Position numbers and translations under genes: made by a program
In this document: positions 34,427 through 42,816 of the stretch, one piece after another
How positions within the stretch are numbered: position 1 is the stretch's first letter
How the letters are laid out: every line of letters starts with the position of its first letter
Assembly (NCBI RefSeq): GCF_002351485.1
Contig: NZ_NWMW01000001.1
Location: 1,736,001-1,800,000, forward strand
Length of the DNA stretch: 64,000 nt
Origin: Sphingomonas spermidinifaciens
GTDB taxonomy: Bacteria; Pseudomonadota; Alphaproteobacteria; Sphingomonadales; Sphingomonadaceae
Direction: 5' to 3'
The notes under the pieces: model-generated
The model's input: only the letters and a program-made list of their open reading frames with translations
Told to the model about the DNA's origin: nothing
Database searches by the model: none

Positions 34427-36868
34427 ATGACAGGGGGCGCAACCCTTCGCCCCCCGTCGCCGGTGCAGTTCGTGGCGCTGGCGATCCTCGTGCCGGCGAT
34501 CCTCGTCGTCTTCGCATTGTTCCTCGGCGGCGAATATTCGCGGGTCCAGGAGGCGCGCCGCGTTGCCAGAACCAGCGCCGAGGTGACGAAGACCGCGCTC
34601 GAACTTCGCGCCGCGCTGCGCCAGGCCGAAACCGCGCAGCGCGGCTACGTCCTGACGCGGAATCCGCGCTTCCTCGCACCCTATCGACCGGCGCAGCGCA
34701 TCGCCGAGGCGCGCCTTGCGCGCTATCGGACGCTGACCGGCGACGCGGCGGTCGAAGAGGTGGTCGCGGCCAAGTTCGCGGAGATGGATCAGGTGCTGTC
34801 GCTGGGTTCGGCCGGGCGATGGGACCGCGCCGCGACGCGCATCGCCGATGGCGAGGGTCTGGCGCTGATGGGCCGGATCGAGCGGCTGATGCAGGCCCAG
34901 ATCGACCGCAGCGATCGACAGACGAAGGAAGCGGGCGATCGGTTCGAGGCGCGCAGCCGATCGGTCCAGCGCCGTGCCTGGGCATTGGTCGCGATCATTA
35001 CTGTCGCGCTCGTGCTCGGCCTCGCCGTGCTATGGCGGCTGCGTGCGCAGCGCTGGGCGGCGGCGGTCGCCGCTCAGGACGCCTCGACGCGGCACCGCGC
35101 GATCCTCGACAGCACCAGCGACGCGATCGTCATTTTCAACCCCAGCGGTTCGATCGAACAGGCCAATGCCGCCGCCTTCCGCCTGCTCGGCTATCGGCCG
35201 GGCGAGCTCGAGCGGCGGGACGTCGCCTGCATCCTCGACATCGCCCCCGGCGAGGGCACGTTCCACGAACGCGTCGGCGTTCGCGAGGATGGCATCGCCG
35301 CGCCGATGCGCGTCGACCGGACCGCGCGCGCCAGCGACGGCCGCGAGGTGCCCGTCGACGTCTCGCTCGGCCTGATGCCGCTGCCCGACGGCCTCCACGT
35401 CGTCGCCTCGCTGCGCGACGTGTCCGAGCGTCAAGCCGTCGAGCGGATGAAGAGCGACTTCATCGCGACCGTCAGCCACGAGCTGCGCACCCCGCTAACC
35501 TCGGTCATCGGCGCGCTCGGCCTGTTGCGCGCGGGCTCTGCCGGCGAACTGCCCGGCCCGGCCCACAATCTGGTCGCGATCGCGGAGAACAATGCGCGGC
35601 GGCTCATCCGGCTGACCAACGACATTCTCGATCTCGACAAGCTGAGCTCGGGTGCGATGCAGCTCGAGATGGCCGAGATCGACCTTGCCGAGGTCGCGGC
35701 CGACACCGCCGAAAGCTATCGCGCCGCCGCCGAGGCGCGCGGCATCCGCATCGCAGTGGAGGCGGACGACGGACCGCTCACCGTCAGTGGCGACCGGCAG
35801 CGGCTGATCCAGGCGGCGGGCAACCTCCTCTCCAACGCGATCCGCCATACTCCCGACGGTTCGCGAATCACTATCGCCACCCGGTCGCAGGACGGCCGCG
35901 CGTTGCTCGCCATCTCCGACGAGGGTGCGGGCGTGCCGATGGAGTTTCGCGACCGCATCTTCGACCGCTTCGCACAGGCGCCCTCCGACCAGGGGGGCGG
36001 CACCGGCCTCGGTCTCGCGATCGTGCGCGAAATCGTCGGCGGGCACGATGGGTCGGTCTGGTACGAGGAAGCGCCCGGCGGCGGCGCAAGCTTCGTCATC
36101 GCGCTTGACCGGGTGCGCCGCGTGGCCCGGGACCGCATCATGCTGCTGTCTGAGGATGCCAAGACGATCGCGCGCATCGCCGCGATGGTCGAGGCGGACG
36201 GCGCCGTGCTCGAACCCGTCTCTACGATCGCGGCGGTCGAGGCGGCCGCACGATCGGCGACGCCACCGGCGCTGTTCCTGTTCGACCTCGATCTGGCGGC
36301 CGAGCGGCACGCTGACCTGCGGACGTGGCTCGAGCGCGATCCGGACCTCGGCGAGGTGCCGCGCGCGATCGTCTCGCAAGCGCTGGCCCAGTGCGAGGCG
36401 GCGCTGCCGTTCGACGTTGTCGGCTGGTTCGCCAAGCCGATCGACGAGGCGGCGGTGCGGTCGGCGCTGCATGAAAGCCGGACGCGCCGACAGCGGGCCG
36501 GCGGCCCCGTCATCCTCAATGTCGAGGACGACCGCGATCTGGGCACTGTCATGGCCGCAGCGATGGCGGGCGAGGGAGAGCTGCTGACGGCGCCCGACCT
36601 GGCCACCGCACGCCGCCTGCTCAAGGAGCGGACCCCCGATATCGTCATCCTCGACCTCGCCCTACCCGACGGCAACGGCATCGAGCTGCTGCCCCACCTG
36701 ATCGACGCAGATGGCTGTCCCATTCCCGTCGTCGTCCACTCGGCGCAGGCGGTGTCGCAGGCGCTGGTCGATCGCGCCGCCGCCGTCGTCACCAAGTCCC
36801 GCACCACCCTGCCCGATCTGCGCTCGATCGTGCGCGCGATCGCCGATGGCCGAACGCCGGAGAGCTGA
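34427..36868 (+). CDS. Hybrid sensor histidine kinase (CHASE3-PAS-HisKA-HATPase-REC-REC)
   Basis: An 813-residue membrane kinase. Order: TM1 (about 13-33), a CHASE3-like extracytoplasmic domain (ALRQAETAQRGYVLTRNPRFL), TM2 (about 186-204), PAS (about 220-335), and HisKA with His351 in FIATVSHELRTPL. Then come HATPase (NLLSNAIRHTP, DEGAGVP, GGTGLGLAIV) and two receivers. The first receiver (about 550-665) is degenerate and lacks the acidic pocket. The second has NVEDDRD and the phospho-Asp in VILDLALPDGNG. The start codon at 34427 is one of several options. It abuts the receiver gene at 36869 and is divergent from the Hpt gene, so the three form a phosphorelay. The signal is unknown. Confidence 0.9.
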   Translation: MTGGATLRPPSPVQFVALAILVPAILVVFALFLGGEYSRVQEARRVARTSAEVTKTALELRAALRQAETAQRGYVLTRNPRFLAPYRPAQRIAEARLARYRTLTGDAAVEEVVAAKFAEMDQVLSLGSAGRWDRAATRIADGEGLALMGRIERLMQAQIDRSDRQTKEAGDRFEARSRSVQRRAWALVAIITVALVLGLAVLWRLRAQRWAAAVAAQDASTRHRAILDSTSDAIVIFNPSGSIEQANAAAFRLLGYRPGELERRDVACILDIAPGEGTFHERVGVREDGIAAPMRVDRTARASDGREVPVDVSLGLMPLPDGLHVVASLRDVSERQAVERMKSDFIATVSHELRTPLTSVIGALGLLRAGSAGELPGPAHNLVAIAENNARRLIRLTNDILDLDKLSSGAMQLEMAEIDLAEVAADTAESYRAAAEARGIRIAVEADDGPLTVSGDRQRLIQAAGNLLSNAIRHTPDGSRITIATRSQDGRALLAISDEGAGVPMEFRDRIFDRFAQAPSDQGGGTGLGLAIVREIVGGHDGSVWYEEAPGGGASFVIALDRVRRVARDRIMLLSEDAKTIARIAAMVEADGAVLEPVSTIAAVEAAARSATPPALFLFDLDLAAERHADLRTWLERDPDLGEVPRAIVSQALAQCEAALPFDVVGWFAKPIDEAAVRSALHESRTRRQRAGGPVILNVEDDRDLGTVMAAAMAGEGELLTAPDLATARRLLKERTPDIVILDLALPDGNGIELLPHLIDADGCPIPVVVHSAQAVSQALVDRAAAVVTKSRTTLPDLRSIVRAIADGRTPES

Positions 36869-37258
36869 ATGTCCGACCCGCTTCGCATCCTTTATGTCGA
36901 CGACGACGACGACGTGCGCCAGATCGCGACGCTGTCACTGCGGCTCGATCCGTCGCTGCACGTCGTCGATGCTGCATCGGCGCAGCAGGCGCTGACGCTG
37001 GTCGATGCCGATCCGACTGCGTTCGATGCCTTCGTCTTCGACGTGATGATGCCGGGCATGGGCGGCATCGAGCTGATGCAGCGGATGGCCGGTCGTGGCG
37101 ATCGGGCCGCCACCGTCCCCGTCATCCTGATGACCGCGCGCGCGCAGGCATCGGATATCGAGGGCTATCTCGCGGCGGGCGCGCGGGGCGTGATCGTCAA
37201 GCCGTTCGATCCGATGCGCCTCGCCGCCGACCTCCGCGCGATCGTCGCCGAGGGGTAG
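36869..37258 (+). CDS. Single-domain response regulator (CheY-like)
   Basis: A 129-residue receiver domain without an output domain. The acidic pocket is D11-D14 (YVDDDDD), the phospho-acceptor is Asp58 (FVFDVMMPG), and the conserved Thr and Lys are in LMTARA and IVKPFDP. It starts directly after the stop codon of the hybrid kinase gene (TGAATG), so the two are co-translated. It can be the end of the relay, acting by protein contact, or a phosphate sink. Confidence 0.93.
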   Translation: MSDPLRILYVDDDDDVRQIATLSLRLDPSLHVVDAASAQQALTLVDADPTAFDAFVFDVMMPGMGGIELMQRMAGRGDRAATVPVILMTARAQASDIEGYLAAGARGVIVKPFDPMRLAADLRAIVAEG

Positions 37259-37298
37259 CGCAAAGGCGGTTGGCGCGGCGGGCCTTGCCGACCGCCCC

Positions 37299-37505
37299 TC
37301 ATTCGTACCGCAGCGCCTTGACCGGGCTCGTCCGCGCGACGCGCCAGGCATGGCCGGCGACGGTCGCCACCGCGATGCCGAGCGCGAGGCCGCCGGCCAG
37401 CAGGAACGGCACCGGCGTCAGCGCGATGCGCTGGTCGAAGCCGTTGAGCCAGTCGCGCATCAGCCACCAGGCGATCAGGTTGGCAACCAGCACCGCCCCG
37501 GCTGA
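37299..37505 (-). pseudogene. 3' remnant of an FtsX-like ABC transporter permease gene
   Basis: About 65 codons of the C-terminal end of a MacB/FtsX-type permease remain: AVLVANLIAWWLMRDWLNGF, a last membrane helix (FLLAGGLALGIAVATVAGHAW), and the family ending ARTSPVKALRYE. Everything upstream is gone. Homology stops near 37505, where another gene remnant begins on the opposite strand. The residual open frame can be read from an internal ATG (37550), but its first 17 codons are not permease-like. This is a deletion scar, not a functional permease. Confidence 0.75.
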
Positions 37506-37506
37506 A

Positions 37507-38022
37507 CCGCCAGACGAGCAGCCGGAGGATGAATCGACCCGGCGCTTCATCGACAGCTATCGCGAAGTCGCCCGCCCGTTCGTAGCGCGCCGCCGCCGCT
37601 TCGCGGCGCGCGCGTTCGCCGACGAGCTCGCCCGGCTGTTCGCGGTCGAATGGGTCGAACACCGGCTAGAATGCGCGATCGACGGGGCGCTGACGATCGA
37701 CGCCGACCCCGATCTGCTGGCGCAGGCGCTGCTCAACCTGCTGCGTAACGCCGCCCAGGCAAGCGACATGCCCGGCCGACGTCGCGTCTGGCTGAGGATG
37801 ACAACGACCACGGAGGGCCTCTTGATTGAGGTCGAGGACGATGGTCCCGGCATCGCCGAAGCGCTGCGCCAGGATGTCCTCCTACCCTTCTTCACGACCA
37901 AGCCCGACGGGTCCGGAATCGGCCTTCACCTCGTACGGCAAGTCGCGATCGCGCATGACGGTCGTGTCGAAGTCGCCACCGGGGCGGCGGGCGGGGCGCT
38001 GATCCGGCTGGCGAGCCTCTGA
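37507..38022 (+). pseudogene. 3' remnant of a sensor histidine kinase gene
   Basis: About 170 codons survive from the C-terminal half of a NtrB/NtrY-like kinase. They run from TRRFIDSYREVARP through the ATPase domain (LLAQALLNLLRNAAQAS, VEDDGPGIAEAL, LPFFTTKPDGSGIGLHLVRQ) to the normal C-terminus (GGALIRLASL). The phospho-histidine and any sensor part are missing. The remnant starts where the permease remnant ends. Its ATP-binding residues look intact, so a fragment could fold if translated, but no credible start or ribosome site is seen. Confidence 0.75.
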
Positions 38023-38271
38023 CCGGATCCTGCCGCCCGTCCATGCCGTAGCCGACCTGGTTACCGATGATCGTATCGCCCCGCCGCGGAACCCACGCCC
38101 GACGCGAGGGCACCGCTCGCCAAACCACCTAAGGCAGCTTCGTGCGGCATCGCCGGGGCCGGTTTCTATCGAGGATCATGTTCGCGCAATCTTCGGCTGC
38201 TTCTTGCGAGGGGCACCGTCGGCGCCACGGATGTCGGTGCTGTTTTTCAGCGGATCAGAAGGACCGAGTTC

Positions 38272-38604
38272 ATGCGTCAACGTTCAATGAAAATCCGATC
38301 GGCGCCCATCGTCGCCGCGCTGCTGGGAGTGTCTCTCTCGGCATGCATGTCGGGCGCCGAGCAACGGCAGGTCAATTTCCTGAACGACAGCGGAACCTGC
38401 GACCAGTTCGGCGCACGTCGCGGCTCGCCCGCCTATAGCGACTGCATGCTCGCGCAGCAGCGCCGGCGGGACGACAAGCGGCTCCGGTCACTCGAAGAGG
38501 CGCGCACGGCATCCGAGCTCGCGCGCAACGGACAGATCATGGCCGAGCGCGCGAGGCGTGACCGCTGCCGTCGCAATCCGGATCGCAAGGAATGCGGACG
38601 TTGA
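38272..38604 (+). CDS. Small hypothetical lipoprotein
   Basis: A 110-residue protein with AGAAGG upstream of the ATG. The signal ends in a lipobox (LLGVSLSAC). The mature part is short and highly charged, with a central helix rich in Arg, Glu and Gln (QQRRRDDKRLRSLEEARTAS). It has four further cysteines (SGTCDQF, SDCMLAQ, DRCRR, KECGR) that could form two disulfides in the periplasm. No family was recognised. It lies between the deletion scar and a long gene-free stretch and is probably monocistronic. Confidence 0.6.
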   Translation: MRQRSMKIRSAPIVAALLGVSLSACMSGAEQRQVNFLNDSGTCDQFGARRGSPAYSDCMLAQQRRRDDKRLRSLEEARTASELARNGQIMAERARRDRCRRNPDRKECGR

Positions 38605-39053
38605 GCGCGCTGTCCGTCGCAGCCGGCGAGGTCGGCGACGACCAGCGTTCGGGCGCCTCGGGGACGCTCGGGTCGCGCGGTGTCCATCTCCTTCGGGCTT
38701 GACGAGTGCGATGCCGTCCTCGCGGGCGTGACGGCCGCCGAGCCCGACAGCATCGCCGCCCGCCGTCGCGACCGAGCGAGCAGGGCGACCGGGCCAGGTT
38801 CGGCGCGCCGGCGCGCGATATGCCCGCTTCGACCATGAACAGCTGATGCGGGCGCGGATCCGGCCTTCGCGCTCCTTCCCGTCCGCTGCGCATCCTTGGA
38901 AGCCCAGAGCCGCCGTTAATCGATGGGTGCAGTCGTTGGCCGCGCAGGGCAGACGCGCCGGCGTTGCGGGCGGACAAGTTGTGAGGCGCGACCACTTTTT
39001 CTGGCCGGATCGCTGCTTCGCGGGCATAGGCACCTCAAAATGGAGGAGCGGAC
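38605..39053. other. Gene-free stretch, 449 bp
   Basis: I see no convincing gene here. Open frames exist on both strands but they are arginine-rich, lack ribosome sites and resemble nothing I recognise. The right end holds the ribosome site (GGAGGA) of the MFS gene at 39054. It could be decayed coding sequence linked to the nearby scar. Confidence 0.5.
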
Positions 39054-40355
39054 ATGCGCGATGGGCGATCCCCGACCGACGGTTCGACCGCCGCGGACAT
39101 GGGCGAGCAAACGCTGCGGCGGATCAGCCGGCGGCTGATGCCGCTGCTCTTCGTCCTGTACCTTTTGGCCTATATCGACCGCCAGAACGTCTCCTATGCC
39201 AAGCTCGAGATGGTCGATGCACTCGGTCTGTCTGAGGCGGCCTATGGGCTGGGCGCCAGCCTGTTCTTCCTCGGCTATTTCCTGTTCGAGGCCCCGTCGA
39301 ACGTCATTCTCGCGCGGGTCGGGGCGCGAGTGTGGTTCGCGCGCATCCTGGGCACCTGGGGCCTGATCACCGTCGCGCTCGGCTTCACGCGCGATGCGAC
39401 CATGTTCTACGTGCTGCGCTTCCTTCTGGGTGCGGCCGAGGCGGGGTTCTTTCCGGGCGTCCTGTACGTCCTGACGCTCTGGTATCCGCAGGCACGGCGT
39501 GCACGGATGGTCGGATGGTTCATGATCGCGAGTGCGGTCGCCAACGCAGTCGGGTCGCTGATCGGCGGCGCGCTGCTGGAGATGGGCGGGCTCTGGGGCC
39601 TCGCCGGCTGGCAGTGGATCTTCGTCGCGACGGGCATCCCCGCGGTGCTGATGACGCCGGTGGTGCTGCTCGCCCTGCCCAGCCGGCCGGCCGACGCTCG
39701 GTTCCTGAGTGCGACGGAAAAGGCGTGGCTGGCCGACACCCTCGCGGCCGAGCCCAAGCAGGTGGCGGACGGATCGGCGTGGCGCGCGATGATCGATCCC
39801 GACGTGCTCCGGCTGGCGGCGCTCTATTTCGCCATGCCGCTCGGCGCGTACGGCCTCAGCTACTGGCTGCCGACGATCGTGCGCGGTTTCGGGGCATCGG
39901 ATTTGCAGAACGGCCTGCTCAACATCGTGCCGTGGATGTGCGTCGCGTTCGCCTTGTGGGCGGTGCCGCGGCATGCCGCCCGACACGGCGCAAACCGGTG
40001 GCATATCGTCGCGCCGATGCTGGTGGCGGCGGCGGCACTGATCGGGAGCGTCGTGTTGCCCGGCGCGGCGGTAAAGTTCGCATGCCTGTGCCTGGCGGCC
40101 GCGGCGGTGTTCGCGGGGCAACCCATGTTCTGGAGCGTGCCGCAGCGCCTGCTGACCGGAGCACATGCCGCCGCGGGGCTGGCCGCGATCAACTCGATCG
40201 GCAATCTTGGCGGCTTCGTCGCGCAGAACGCGGTGCCGGCGGTGCGCGACGCGACGGGCAGCAATCTGACGCCGATGGCACTGCTTTCGGCCGCCCTGGC
40301 GATTTCGGCCGCTGGGTTCTTCCTGTTGCTGCCTCGGATTGAACGCACGCGGTAG
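39054..40355 (+). CDS. MFS transporter, ACS family
   Basis: A 433-residue, 12-helix inner-membrane carrier. The ATG at 39054 follows GGAGGA. Helix 1 has LLFVLYLLAYIDRQNVSYAK, and helices 4-5 have LRFLLGAAEAGFFPGVLYVL followed by WYPQARRARMVGWFM. This is the ACS signature of phthalate, tartrate or 4-hydroxyphenylacetate-type carriers. No catabolic gene is adjacent, so the substrate is open. It is monocistronic, with an inverted-repeat-rich 250-bp region after it. Confidence 0.88.
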   Translation: MRDGRSPTDGSTAADMGEQTLRRISRRLMPLLFVLYLLAYIDRQNVSYAKLEMVDALGLSEAAYGLGASLFFLGYFLFEAPSNVILARVGARVWFARILGTWGLITVALGFTRDATMFYVLRFLLGAAEAGFFPGVLYVLTLWYPQARRARMVGWFMIASAVANAVGSLIGGALLEMGGLWGLAGWQWIFVATGIPAVLMTPVVLLALPSRPADARFLSATEKAWLADTLAAEPKQVADGSAWRAMIDPDVLRLAALYFAMPLGAYGLSYWLPTIVRGFGASDLQNGLLNIVPWMCVAFALWAVPRHAARHGANRWHIVAPMLVAAAALIGSVVLPGAAVKFACLCLAAAAVFAGQPMFWSVPQRLLTGAHAAAGLAAINSIGNLGGFVAQNAVPAVRDATGSNLTPMALLSAALAISAAGFFLLLPRIERTR

Positions 40356-40501
40356 CGAACCGCGTGACGCCGCCCGCGACGGGCGCGAGCACGTTGATCG
40401 ACTAGCCACCAGCATGAACGACGCTGTCGCGCTCTGCGCTAGCAAGAGAGGCGCCTGCGCGCCCCACCGATCCGCCTTCGCCAATTGAGTGACCCCCCAC
40501 G

Positions 40502-40549
40502 AAAATGAGCACCGTTCATTTTCTATTAATTGAGCAGTGTTTATTTCCT
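40502..40549. promoter_or_regulatory. Tandem operator-like repeats upstream of a TetR-containing operon
   Basis: AAAATGA (40503-40509) and TCATTTT (40517-40523) form a perfect inverted repeat with a 7-bp centre. A second copy follows 25 bp on: TGAGCACCGTTCATTTTCT (40506-40524) and TGAGCAGTGTTTATTTCCT (40531-40549) agree at 15 of 19 positions. The half-site pattern TGAxC...GTTCA is like many TetR-family operators. It lies 60-105 bp before the first gene (40608) of an operon that encodes a TetR regulator (41548), so autoregulation is likely. Confidence 0.5.
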
Positions 40550-40607
40550 CTGCCTGAGGCCGACATGGTTTCGCCGCCCTGCTGTTAGGGTCGCAAGGAG
40601 AAGGACG

Positions 40608-41003
40608 ATGAACGCCAAGCACCTGATCGCCGCCGCCGCGCTTGCCGCCGCGACCGTCACCGGTAGCCAGCCGGCCGCCGCCTACCCGCTAAAGATCACC
40701 GGCCGGAGCCTCGCGAGCGCGCAGCTCAAGGTCGACGTGCTCCGACAGATCGCAGAATATTCGAGCCGGACCGGCGGCTGTCGCTTTCTGCATTCGGCGC
40801 ATATGGACGTGATGCCGCGCAGCTATGTGCCGCGTCAGCCGACTCGCCCCGCCCTGACGCTCGGTGGCCACTTCGAGGTGTGGACCGTCAACGCCTGTGC
40901 AGCGAAGCAGCGCTTCCAGATCGCGATGTGGCCCTCGCGCCGAGGCGGTGCCAATTTCGCCGTCACGCCGCTGACCGGTCGAATGTCGCTCGCGACCTCG
41001 TGA
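40608..41003 (+). CDS. Hypothetical secreted protein
   Basis: A 131-residue protein with a strong ribosome site (AAGGAGAAGG) and a signal peptide (MNAKHLIAAAALAAATVTGSQPAAA). The mature part has two cysteines (GGCRFLHS and VNACAAKQRF), likely a periplasmic disulfide, and GGHFEVWTVNAC. No family was recognised. It is the first gene of a five-gene set (to 43464) behind the tandem operator. The next gene starts 65 bp downstream. Confidence 0.7.
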   Translation: MNAKHLIAAAALAAATVTGSQPAAAYPLKITGRSLASAQLKVDVLRQIAEYSSRTGGCRFLHSAHMDVMPRSYVPRQPTRPALTLGGHFEVWTVNACAAKQRFQIAMWPSRRGGANFAVTPLTGRMSLATS

Positions 41004-41067
41004 AGCGCAGCGTCGTTTCAAACGTTGCACTGCCGTACTATCCCCGCACCCCACAAGGAGAAGCATC

Positions 41068-41544
41068 GTGAACACGACCTTCCTTGGCGCAAGATCGGTT
41101 GCCCTCACCATTGCGGCCGCGACTGCTGCCGCGTCCCTGCCCACCGCCGCCGCCGCGCAGGTCGCGGGCTGGCACGGCCGCTATGTCTGGGAGGAGGATG
41201 TCGGCCGCCGCGGCGGAACCGATCCTGGGGACAGCATCGCTGCCTTCATCACCTATCGGCTTCAGGTCGGCCCCAATGCGGGATCGACCGGGTGCCGCCT
41301 GGAGGGTCAGGGATTGCAGACCAACAAGCGGATCTTGTGCACCATTACCCCGCAGCGCGGATCCGCGATCGTCAAATTCTATGGCTATGGTCCCGACAAC
41401 ATGTTCGATGACGGCTATCGCCGCGGCCAGACGCTGTTCACCCTGACGCGGGGTCCGCGCGGCATCACCACCACGCTGCAGGCGCTCAAGCCGTCGAATC
41501 GTGCCACGCCGCGCAGCGGCACGCTGTTCCGGCGCGCGGGATAA
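41068..41544 (+). CDS. Secreted DUF5991-like protein
   Basis: A 158-residue exported protein starting at GTG (41068) after AAGGAG, with a signal peptide ending near AAAAQ. The mature part, WHGRYVWEEDVGRRGGTDPG, TGCRLEGQGLQTNKRILCT and IVKFYGYGPDN, matches what I recall of DUF5991, a small family of unknown function. The two cysteines could be bridged. The stop is 3 bp before the TetR gene, so the two are in one transcript. Confidence 0.72.
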   Translation: MNTTFLGARSVALTIAAATAAASLPTAAAAQVAGWHGRYVWEEDVGRRGGTDPGDSIAAFITYRLQVGPNAGSTGCRLEGQGLQTNKRILCTITPQRGSAIVKFYGYGPDNMFDDGYRRGQTLFTLTRGPRGITTTLQALKPSNRATPRSGTLFRRAG

Positions 41545-41547
41545 GCG

Positions 41548-42141
41548 ATGGGCCGGCGATCCGATCACAGCCGCGAAGAGCTGCACGCGCTGATCCTTCA
41601 GGCCGGCGAGGCGCTGATGGCGGAAACCGGCCTCGCGGGCTTTTCCGCACGCGAAGTCGCCAAGCGCGTCGGCTACACCATCGGCACCGTTCACAATGTC
41701 TTCGGCAACGTGGACGGGCTGGTGATGGCCATCAATACGCAGACCTTCGCAATCTGGGCGGAGGCGCTGCGGGCGCGACTGGCCGATGCGGAAAGCGATC
41801 GGATCGCCGCGCTGGTGCGCGCCTATTTCGCCTTCGCCCGCGCCAATCCGCTGCGCTGGTCGGCAATCTACGAGCACCGCGTCGCAGCCGACGCGATCCC
41901 CGCCGATCAGGCCGCGGTGCGCGGAGAGCTGACCGGCATCGTCGTCGGCGAGGTCGCGGCGGCGCTCGGCCGGGTGCCGGACGAGGCGGTCGGCACGCTC
42001 GCGCGATCGTTGGTGGCAACCGTCCACGGGCACTGCACCTTCGACGCCGATGGGTCATGGGCGGCAATGGGCCAGCGCGACGCGGAAGCGGCCGCGCTGG
42101 CTCGGGTCCGCGAGAGCATTGCGGCAGCGCTGGCGCGCTGA
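41548..42141 (+). CDS. TetR/AcrR family transcriptional regulator
   Basis: A 197-residue repressor-type regulator. The helix-turn-helix (about 28-60) reads GFSAREVAKRVGYTIGTVHN, followed by VFGNVDGLVMAI. The C-terminal ligand domain resembles the WHG/TetR_C_13 type (AYFAFARANPLRWSAIYEHR). It is translated 3 bp after the DUF5991-like gene and 22 bp before a membrane protein gene. It probably controls its own operon through the tandem repeats at 40502-40549. The ligand is unknown. Confidence 0.9.
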   Translation: MGRRSDHSREELHALILQAGEALMAETGLAGFSAREVAKRVGYTIGTVHNVFGNVDGLVMAINTQTFAIWAEALRARLADAESDRIAALVRAYFAFARANPLRWSAIYEHRVAADAIPADQAAVRGELTGIVVGEVAAALGRVPDEAVGTLARSLVATVHGHCTFDADGSWAAMGQRDAEAAALARVRESIAAALAR

Positions 42142-42163
42142 CCGCCGATCGGGAGAGATCGTC

Positions 42164-42793
42164 ATGGGTATGATCGACCTCTTCGGCGCCTTTATGGACA
42201 AGCAGTTCCAGAAGACGCCGGACGGCTACATCTATCGCTTCAATGCCAAGGGACCACCGATCCGCGTCTCGGAAAGCGACCATGCCCGATACGTCCGTCG
42301 CGGCGGGTGGAGCTTCCTGTTCCATGTCGCCGGGCTGATGCTGTCGATCATCGCCGCAGCGATGGTGACCGCGCACTGGTTCCCGGCGGGCGGCGAGGCG
42401 GGCGGCATGGTGCTGATGGGCGCGCTGCTCATCGGCATCGGCGTCGCGCTGTACAAGTCGCTCGCCTGGTCGATGCGGGCGCCGGAGCGCGAGCTCGGCA
42501 CCGCACCTGTCGATGTTTCTACCCTGACCCCGCAGCGGGTGCTCCGCACCGAACCCCGTGCCACGCCGGCACGCAAGGCATCCGGCCTCGTCCTTTTTGG
42601 CTATTTCGTCGCCGAGATGGTCGCCGGGATCGCGGGCGCGCTGCTGCTCTATCGCCTGCTCGAGCCCTTAAACGAGAATGCCGCGATCGTCGGTGCGCTC
42701 GTCGGGTTCGCCGCTGCCGCCTGGGCGATCGACCGCCTGTGCGTTCGCCGGACGGGCGAGAGCGTGCTCGAAAGCCTGCCATTCATCCCCTGA
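42164..42793 (+). CDS. Hypothetical inner-membrane protein, four predicted helices
   Basis: A 209-residue protein with GGGAGAG upstream of the start. A soluble N-terminal segment (MGMIDLFGAFMDKQFQKTPD, about 1-45) precedes two helices (SFLFHVAGLMLSIIAAAMVTA and MVLMGALLIGIGVALY). A cytosolic loop (about 100-140) and two more helices near the C-terminus follow (VAGIAGALLLY, IVGALVGFAAAAWAI). No family was recognised. It is placed between the TetR gene and a zinc-ribbon protein gene on the same strand, 22-23 bp gaps on each side. Confidence 0.7.
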   Translation: MGMIDLFGAFMDKQFQKTPDGYIYRFNAKGPPIRVSESDHARYVRRGGWSFLFHVAGLMLSIIAAAMVTAHWFPAGGEAGGMVLMGALLIGIGVALYKSLAWSMRAPERELGTAPVDVSTLTPQRVLRTEPRATPARKASGLVLFGYFVAEMVAGIAGALLLYRLLEPLNENAAIVGALVGFAAAAWAIDRLCVRRTGESVLESLPFIP

Positions 42794-42816
42794 CCCTCTT
42801 CCAGCGGAGCAACGTC

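Noticed and set aside
38433-39033. Several minus-strand frames in the gene-free stretch after the small lipoprotein
   Set aside because: Arg-rich shadow-like composition, no start signals, partly antisense to the lipoprotein gene.
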